Shown piece by piece: positions 7,094 to 11,003 of a DNA stretch of 11,003 nt (positions within the stretch are counted from its first letter, which is position 1; the number at the start of each line of letters is the position of its first letter). A model generated the notes under the pieces. That model was not told the origin of the DNA and searched no databases. It saw only the letters and a list, made by a program, of their open reading frames with translations. The stretch spans positions 1 through 11,003 of the forward strand of contig JAGWSK010000412.1 in the NCBI GenBank assembly GCA_028869355.1. Direction: 5' to 3'. The stretch comes from Alphaproteobacteria bacterium (GTDB lineage Bacteria > Pseudomonadota > Alphaproteobacteria > Micropepsales > Micropepsaceae). The translations under genes and the position numbers were made by a program.

Positions 7094-8122
7094 ATGGAAG
7101 TGAAATCCGCGCAAATCAGCCGCTTTATTGCCGAACCACCGGATGATCTTGTCGCTGCTCTGGTATTCGGGCCTGATTATGGCGTCGTGCGGGAACGCGC
7201 CAATGCGCTCGCCCGCACCGTCGTCCCGGATTTGTCGGACCCGTTTCGCGTCGTCGAACTGGATGAGAGCAAAATCGTATCCGACCCGGCCTGCCTGCGC
7301 GATGAGGCTGCTGCACTGTCCATGACCGGCGGCCGGCGCCTGATCCGTATTCGTGATGCCGGCAACAATCTCTCCCCGGTTATCGAGCGCTTCCTCGATG
7401 ATCCTGCCGGCGACGCCCTGATCGTCATCGAGTCGGGCGATCTCGCCAAAAGCTCGAGCCTGCGGCAGTTGTTTACGCGTGCGAACAATGCCTCATCCAT
7501 TGCCTGTTATCCCGACAGCGAGCGCGACCTTGAACCGCTCGTGCGTGCAGCCCTCAAATCCGAAGGGCTGTCGATTGGTCCCGATGCTCTCCAGATATTG
7601 GTTTCGAGACTGGGCTCGGATCGAGCTGTGACACGGTCTGAGCTGGAAAAGCTGGCGCTCTACGCGATGGGCGACGATGTCGTGACCGAAGCCCACATCG
7701 ATGCGGTCATGGGCGACGAATCGCTATTGCGCATTGAGGAGGCTGCAGACAGCGCCGGAACCGGCGATTACGTGCGCCTCGACCGCACGCTCACTCGGCT
7801 ATGGGCCGCCGGCACTGTGCCCGGCGCGGTGTTGCGCCGGGCCATGGGACATTTCCAGCAGGTGTTGGCGGTCAGTGAAGAAGTCACCAGCGGCGCTGAT
7901 GCGTTCGGTGCGATGAAAAAATTGCGCCCCCCGGTCCATTTTTCCCGCAGCCGCAGTTTTCTCGCCCAGGTCTCGCGATGGAACAGCGACAGCATCCTCC
8001 GGGCGCTAAATCTGCTCTACGAGGCGGAGGCGCTGACGCGCACCACCGGCGTTCCGGAGGAGGCGGCCTGTTCACGTGCACTATTCTCGGTCGCTGCCCT
8101 CACGAATACGGAACGCCGCTGA
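7094..8122 (+). CDS. holA: DNA polymerase III subunit delta
   Basis: A 342-residue clamp-loader subunit that opens the beta sliding clamp during replication. Start ATG 7094 gives the usual family N-terminus (M-E-V-K-S-A-Q-I-S-R-F) and lies 4 nt after the lptE stop, with GGAGAAGG at 7074-7081 upstream. An ATG at 7049 would add 15 Arg-rich residues and overlap lptE by 41 bp, so it was not used. The N-terminal AAA-like domain shows V-F-G-P-D-Y-G-V-V-R-E-R-A near 24-36, where delta proteins have a degenerate P-loop (F-G-x-D). Then come L-I-V-I-E-S-G-D-L, a strand-loop typical of the family, and S-R-L-G-S-D-R-A-V-T-R-S-E-L-E-K-L, the conserved delta signature. The C-terminal helical collar domain follows. 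Essential replication gene; fourth-gene junction to hisF is TGATG. Confidence 0.94.
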   Translation: MEVKSAQISRFIAEPPDDLVAALVFGPDYGVVRERANALARTVVPDLSDPFRVVELDESKIVSDPACLRDEAAALSMTGGRRLIRIRDAGNNLSPVIERFLDDPAGDALIVIESGDLAKSSSLRQLFTRANNASSIACYPDSERDLEPLVRAALKSEGLSIGPDALQILVSRLGSDRAVTRSELEKLALYAMGDDVVTEAHIDAVMGDESLLRIEEAADSAGTGDYVRLDRTLTRLWAAGTVPGAVLRRAMGHFQQVLAVSEEVTSGADAFGAMKKLRPPVHFSRSRSFLAQVSRWNSDSILRALNLLYEAEALTRTTGVPEEAACSRALFSVAALTNTERR

Positions 8123-8877
8123 TGCTGAAAATCCGGGTTATTCCGTGTCTCGACGTCAAGGATGGGCGCGTCGTCAAGGGCGTGCAATTCCTGTCGCTGC
8201 GCGATGCCGGCGATCCGGTCGAGCAGGCGATGATCTACGATGATGCGGGTGCGGACGAACTGTGTTTTCTCGATATCACCGCAAGCCACGAAAAGCGCCC
8301 TATTCTGCTGGACGTGGTGGCGCGCACGGCGTCTGTATGCTTCATGCCGCTAACGGTTGGCGGCGGCATCCGCACCATCACAGACATTCGCGCGCTTCTG
8401 CTCGCAGGTGCGGACAAAGTCTCGATCAATACCGAGGCGGTACGCCGGCCGGAATTTGTCCGCGAAGCGGCAGAGAAATTCGGCACTCAATGCATCGTCG
8501 CGGCGATTGACGCAAAACGCGCCGGAAACAGGTTCGAGGTGTTCACCCACGGCGGGCGGAACGCCACCGGCATTGATGCCATCGAACATGCAGTCAATCT
8601 GACGAATCTGGGTGCCGGTGAAATTCTACTGACTTCGATGGATCGTGACGGTACGAAAGCGGGTTACGATCTCGAACTGACGCGCGCGATTGCCGATGCC
8701 GTCTCCGTGCCCGTGATCGCATCGGGCGGGGTTGGCGGAGCCGATGATCTGGTGGCGGGGGTCACCGAAGGCCACGCCAATGCAGTGCTTGCGGCCTCGA
8801 TTTTCCATTTTGGCGAGGTGACGGTTCGCGACGCCAAAGCGCGCCTCGCCTCGGCCGGTCTCTCCGTCCGTCTCTGA
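8122..8877 (+). CDS. hisF: imidazole glycerol phosphate synthase subunit HisF (cyclase)
   Basis: A 251-residue (beta/alpha)8 barrel, standard length. With HisH it converts PRFAR plus ammonia to imidazole glycerol phosphate and AICAR in histidine synthesis. Both catalytic aspartates are present: Asp11 in V-I-P-C-L-D-V-K-D-G and Asp130 in V-A-A-I-D-A-K. Other signatures: L-R-D-A-G-D-P-V-E (27-34), L-D-I-T-A-S-H-E (50-57), V-G-G-G-I-R (79-84), T-S-M-D-R-D-G-T-K-A-G-Y-D-L and the phosphate loop A-S-G-G-V-G. The ATG overlaps the holA TGA by one base (TGATG), so translation is likely coupled. The family-typical M-L-K-I-R-V-I-P-C-L-D start excludes the longer upstream frame. No hisH, hisA, hisB, hisI or hisE is within view, so here hisF is appended to the leuS operon. 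The stop is 1 nt from the convergent PilZ gene. Confidence 0.96.
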   Translation: MLKIRVIPCLDVKDGRVVKGVQFLSLRDAGDPVEQAMIYDDAGADELCFLDITASHEKRPILLDVVARTASVCFMPLTVGGGIRTITDIRALLLAGADKVSINTEAVRRPEFVREAAEKFGTQCIVAAIDAKRAGNRFEVFTHGGRNATGIDAIEHAVNLTNLGAGEILLTSMDRDGTKAGYDLELTRAIADAVSVPVIASGGVGGADDLVAGVTEGHANAVLAASIFHFGEVTVRDAKARLASAGLSVRL

Positions 8878-8878
8878 C

Positions 8879-9241
8879 TCAGGCGGCCGTCTTCCTTGCG
8901 AGCAGGTGCCGGTTTATTTCGATCGTGAGCTGATCGGCAAGCTTGTGGCGCTTCTGCTCCGAACAGGTGAATTCGATCGTGAACGCGTCTTTATTTATCG
9001 CCGTGATTCGTCCCTGGAATCGCCCCAGCTCGCCCAAATACGCAATCGCCTGCCTACCGGGGTGGCGCCGAAATTTGCAATGCAGAAATGCACCGCCCAC
9101 CGAGATATCTTCCACCCGGCATGGCACTTCTTCGGCAGTGTCTGGAAAGTAAACCTTTCCGCCCAGATTCAGCCGGATACGGCGAAAGCGGCGCTTCTCC
9201 TTCAATGCTTCTTCGACGATTCCGCGTTTACTCACGTCCAT
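8879..9241 (-). CDS. PilZ domain protein (c-di-GMP binding)
   Basis: A 120-residue single-domain protein. After a charged N-terminus, the c-di-GMP-binding motif R-x3-R is R17-R-F-R-R21, and the second motif D-x-S-x2-G is D45-I-S-V-G-G50. Between and after lie the beta-strands of the barrel (L-G-G-K-V-Y-F, A-F-L-H-C, F-Q-G-R-I-T-A-I, F-T-I-E-F) and a C-terminal helix L-A-D-Q-L-T-I-E-I-N-R-H-L-L. With both motifs intact, c-di-GMP binding is likely by family knowledge. Stand-alone PilZ proteins act as adaptors in motility, exopolysaccharide or cell-surface control, and the target here is unknown. No signal peptide or membrane segment: cytoplasmic. Start ATG 9241 has only a GGGGG-type upstream stretch rather than a clear Shine-Dalgarno. 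It converges on hisF with 1 nt between stop codons and is divergent from the small secreted protein. Confidence 0.9.
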   Translation of the reverse strand: MDVSKRGIVEEALKEKRRFRRIRLNLGGKVYFPDTAEEVPCRVEDISVGGAFLHCKFRRHPGRQAIAYLGELGRFQGRITAINKDAFTIEFTCSEQKRHKLADQLTIEINRHLLARKTAA

Positions 9242-9423
9242 GCCCCCGCAACTCGCTTTGCTCCCATCCGTTCGCTATCATGGGGTTACTCAACAAATTG
9301 TTTATCCGTCATCTAAGAAGCCATTGAAAATGAAGAGCAAAGCACCGGCGACGGGATGGTGCGACAAAAGTCTTCCCGGAACTATTGCGCCGTCGTAGGG
9401 TTTGACAAAGCGGAGAACAGATT

Positions 9424-9801
9424 ATGAGCCGCCAAATACTCGCGATTGCCGCGTTTGCGGCAAGCATGTCATTGGGTTGGGCAATGGCTCAACCGATTCC
9501 GGTCGCGCCCGGAGTCGATTTGTCGATTGCACCTAATGTCGATCCGTCAACTGGGCAGACCAGCTACAACGTCAAAAATATGGATTTCGACCTCTGGTGT
9601 CAGCAAACCCAGCGCTACGACATTGGCCGCTGTGAGGCGCGTCGGGCTGAAGACGTCAAGGCGTTCGAGGATTATCGCACGGCAGTCGAGCGCTATGAGC
9701 TCGATTTCCTGAAACAGCAGCAGCGCGATAATCAATTCCGCGCGCAGGTCAGCCGCGATCCAATGCAGAATGTGCAGAGCAAGCAGGACGGCTTGCCGTA
9801 G
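9424..9801 (+). CDS. small secreted protein, conserved-hypothetical type
   Basis: A 125-residue protein. ATG 9424 has GGAGA at 9412-9416, 7 nt upstream. The N-terminus is a Sec signal peptide (hydrophobic 5-20, likely cleavage after A-M-A near residue 22, giving a Q-P-I-P start), so the protein is probably periplasmic or exported. Mature part: a Pro/Val/Asp segment (23-48), then N-M-D-F-D-L-W-C (52-59) and R-Y-D-I-G-R-C (64-70) with a C-x10-C pair that could form a disulfide. A charged, helical, coiled-coil-like stretch follows, rich in Glu, Arg, Tyr and Gln (about 71-112: D-V-K-A-F-E-D-Y-R-T-A-V-E-R-Y-E). The tail is polar. The general plan is reminiscent of uncharacterised secreted proteins from Alphaproteobacteria, but I cannot name a family. 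It stands alone, divergent from the PilZ gene and convergent with the rhomboid gene. Confidence 0.8.
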   Translation: MSRQILAIAAFAASMSLGWAMAQPIPVAPGVDLSIAPNVDPSTGQTSYNVKNMDFDLWCQQTQRYDIGRCEARRAEDVKAFEDYRTAVERYELDFLKQQQRDNQFRAQVSRDPMQNVQSKQDGLP

Positions 9802-9812
9802 CACATGCCCAT

Positions 9813-9896
9813 GGCCCGTGGTTTCTGTCCCCGCGATGGCGGGGGATGTGGATCGCGCTGAAGGCGCGAGACGTAGGGGGCTCTAACCCCACGGCC
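9813..9896. other. four-way, cloverleaf-like foldable element between convergent genes; possible terminator
   Basis: Three adjacent hairpins lie within a closing stem. Closing: GGCC-c-GTGG (9813-9821) with CCACGGCC (9889-9896), one bulged C. Hairpin 1: CCCCGC (9829-9834), loop GATG, GCGGGG (9839-9844). Hairpin 2: TCGCGC (9853-9858), loop TGAAG, GCGCGA (9864-9869). Hairpin 3: GGGG (9876-9879), 7-nt loop, CCCC (9887-9890). Hairpin 3 uses the two C's (9889-9890) also claimed by the closing stem, so the two compete in part. The GGGGG-CTCTAA-CCCC segment resembles a degenerate tRNA T-arm, but there is no proper anticodon arm or D-loop. It fills the gap between two convergent genes and overlaps the rhomboid stop, so bidirectional termination by hairpin 1 is plausible. 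An intergenic repeat or tRNA-derived remnant is an alternative. Confidence 0.45.
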
Positions 9897-10587
9897 CACG
9901 TTTGTAGCGCCCGAACAGCGGGAATTGCGACAAAGCGGGAGTCAACATCAGACCGAGCGCAAAACCTCCGACATGGGCCATCCATGCCGTCCCCGGCGCC
10001 CCTGGCGACGTCAAAAACGCATTCAGCACCTGTAAGAGAAACCAGAAACCCACCACGTAGAAGGCGGAGATTTTCGTCGGGTACAGAAGAATCCCGAGCG
10101 GAATGATCACTGTGATTCGCGTGCGGGGAAAAATCAACACATAGGCGGCGAGGACGCCGGAAATCGCACCCGACGCGCCGATCAGCGGCAGTGTGGATTC
10201 GGGGTTGATGATGCCTTCGCAAAGCGCCGCTGCGACCCCGCAGATCAGATAAAAAAACAGATATCGCGCATGGCCCATCGCATCTTCGACATTGTTCCCG
10301 AAAATCCATAGGTAAAGCATGTTTCCGCCGATGTGCAGAAAACCGCCATGCATGAACATCGAAGTAAAAATCGTCACCCAGCCCCAGGAAATGCCAAACA
10401 CCACGGGCGGAGCGGTCGAATAGAACAGACTCTTGGGAACGAAGCCAAAGGTATAAATCAGCGCCTGGGAATCCTGCTCGTCAAAAGTGAGCTGCCAAAA
10501 AAATGCCGCCACGCAGGCGGCGATCAGACCCCAGGTAATGAAGGGCACAAGCCGCGTTGTCGGATTCTCGTCGGAGATGGGAATCAT
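9883..10587 (-). CDS. rhomboid family intramembrane serine protease
   Basis: A 234-residue polytopic membrane protein. Hydrophobic segments lie at about 13-34, 62-79 (partly amphipathic), 84-97, 107-123, 134-153, 157-170, 174-192 and 202-220, consistent with the six-helix rhomboid core. The catalytic dyad is visible: Ser139 in G-A-S-G (137-140) and His205 in A-H-V-G-G-F (204-209). The oxyanion/structural region M-H-G-G-F-L-H-I-G-G-N-M-L (79-91) has the conserved His80, His85 and Asn89, followed by W-I-F-G-N-N-V-E-D. The family cleaves transmembrane substrates within the inner membrane; the substrate here is unknown. Start ATG 10587 gives the typical M-I-P-I-S-D-E-N-P-T N-terminus although no clear Shine-Dalgarno precedes it. 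The last residues, G-P-W-G, and the stop are encoded by the structured intergenic element, so the native tail may have been altered. Confidence 0.93.
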   Translation of the reverse strand: MIPISDENPTTRLVPFITWGLIAACVAAFFWQLTFDEQDSQALIYTFGFVPKSLFYSTAPPVVFGISWGWVTIFTSMFMHGGFLHIGGNMLYLWIFGNNVEDAMGHARYLFFYLICGVAAALCEGIINPESTLPLIGASGAISGVLAAYVLIFPRTRITVIIPLGILLYPTKISAFYVVGFWFLLQVLNAFLTSPGAPGTAWMAHVGGFALGLMLTPALSQFPLFGRYKRGPWG

Positions 10588-10682
10588 GAAACAGCAATCA
10601 GCCGAATTCGCGGGAAACCACCGAAAGTACCGGAAGTTTTGAGCGATTTATTGTCAAAAACGCGAAATCGGAACGTCCACCG

Positions 10683-10714
10683 CCAATTGTTCTTTATCGA
10701 GCCCGGGCAATTGG
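10683..10714. repeat. short inverted repeat between rhomboid gene and the right-edge gene
   Basis: CCAATTG (10683-10689) and CAATTGG (10708-10714) are exact reverse complements around an 18-nt loop. Allowing one bulged G extends the stem by two C/G pairs. It lies in the 209-nt gap between two genes on the minus strand, after the stop of the right-edge gene. No T-run follows on the minus strand, so termination is only a possibility. CAATTG is itself palindromic, which lowers the weight of the match. Confidence 0.3.
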
Positions 10715-10796
10715 GCGCAGCCGGAGTGCAAGCTTCACATCGGCGCGGTCTGATTATCTGTGTGCGTCGCCGGTTGGGCCGCTTCGAACAGGAAGC

Positions 10797-11003
10797 TCAG
10801 CCGTTGCCCAAGTAGCGCATCTGGCCCTGATACACTTGACCGATCTGATCACGCCGCCGTGCCAGACGCGCGGCCTCATCATGCAGATTCGCGCGATGCG
10901 CCGCTTCAATGGCGCGGTCGAAATGCATCCGCGCTTCTTCATACCGGCTGCGCGCAGTTTCCGGGCGGCATTCGCGCATCGCCTCATACGCGGCCTCGGC
11001 AAA
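10797..11003 (-). CDS. C-terminal fragment of an unknown alpha-helical protein (5' truncated by window edge)
   Basis: The frame is open to the right edge, and 68 C-terminal residues are visible before TGA (10797-10799). An ATG at 10979 is in frame but probably internal, because the frame continues to the edge with F-A-E-A-A-Y-E-A, which fits the same helical pattern. The fragment is rich in Ala, Arg and Glu and reads as two or three amphipathic helices: A-R-S-R-Y-E-E-A-R-M-H-F-D-R-A-I-E-A-A-H-R-A and H-D-E-A-A-R-L-A-R-R-R-D-Q-I-G-Q-V-Y. The spacing of Tyr/Ala/Leu resembles a TPR-like helical hairpin, but one repeat is not enough to call TPR. I do not recognise the protein. Same strand as rhomboid, 209 nt upstream of it, so co-transcription is possible but not shown. 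Confidence 0.7.
   Translation of the reverse strand, partial: FAEAAYEAMRECRPETARSRYEEARMHFDRAIEAAHRANLHDEAARLARRRDQIGQVYQGQMRYLGNG

Noticed and set aside
7978..8121. Upstream extension of hisF (start at 7978)
   Set aside because: The added 48 residues are the frame-shadow of holA; HisF begins at M-L-K-I-R-V-I-P-C-L-D.
9280..9327. 15-residue open frame (M-G-L-L-N-K-L-F-I-R...) between the PilZ gene and the small secreted protein gene
   Set aside because: No Shine-Dalgarno and too short for coding statistics; likely chance.
9402..9407. TTGACA upstream of the small secreted protein gene as a -35 box
   Set aside because: A -10 at 16-18 bp would fall inside the start of the coding region; the rest of the 182-nt gap 9242-9423 shows no convincing promoter or terminator.
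9813..9896. A functional tRNA gene
   Set aside because: The fold lacks a 7-nt anticodon loop, a D-loop with GG and the TTC motif of the T-loop; arm lengths do not fit. Kept only as a structured element.
9749..10309. 186-codon minus-strand frame overlapping the rhomboid gene
   Set aside because: It is in a different frame from the rhomboid protease, is Arg/His-rich, and its end is the translation of the structured intergenic element.

Overview
The window looks like chromosomal DNA of an alphaproteobacterium with moderately high GC. The main support is the gene run DUF3576 lipoprotein - leuS - lptE - holA, which resembles alphaproteobacterial gene order. The partial ThiE-like gene, the Gram-negative porin and the alphaproteobacterial style of the holA and DUF3576 products agree with this. 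The order cannot be fixed from sequence alone. No mobile element, CRISPR array, rRNA or canonical tRNA was seen.

Layout, left to right. (1) The 3' end of a thiamine-phosphate-synthase-like gene (2-301, +) converges on and overlaps a porin gene (289-1485, -). (2) Divergent from the porin, behind a recognisable sigma70-type promoter, is a secreted 546-residue protein (1604-3244, +). It is built from eight Cys-x12/14-Cys 'W-P-F ... G-D-C' modules separated by Pro/Ala linkers; the central modules repeat at exactly 201 bp. (3) Next, with a promoter of similar design and the same AGGGA Shine-Dalgarno, comes a DUF3576 lipoprotein (3360-3872). Its mature N-terminus carries the same W-Y-W-P-F-G signature as one of those modules. 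(4) After a 25-bp-arm polypurine/polypyrimidine inverted repeat comes a tight operon, leuS-lptE-holA-hisF (4017-8877), with 14-bp, 4-nt and 1-nt junctions. (5) A PilZ-domain gene (8879-9241, -) converges on hisF. (6) A small secreted protein of unknown function (9424-9801, +) converges on a rhomboid protease gene (9883-10587, -). The gap between them can fold as a four-way, cloverleaf-like structure. (7) The C-terminal part of an unknown alpha-helical protein runs off the right edge (10797-11003, -).

Functionally, the operon combines translation (LeuRS), outer-membrane LPS assembly (LptE), DNA replication (clamp-loader delta) and histidine biosynthesis (HisF). This is a housekeeping cluster by position rather than by pathway. 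The left half is rich in envelope proteins: a porin, the Cys-module protein and the DUF3576 lipoprotein. The best candidate for something undescribed is the Cys-module protein together with its lipoprotein neighbour. Both are predicted to be exported, both carry W-P-F-G-type motifs, and both appear to be expressed from similar promoters. Their function is unknown.
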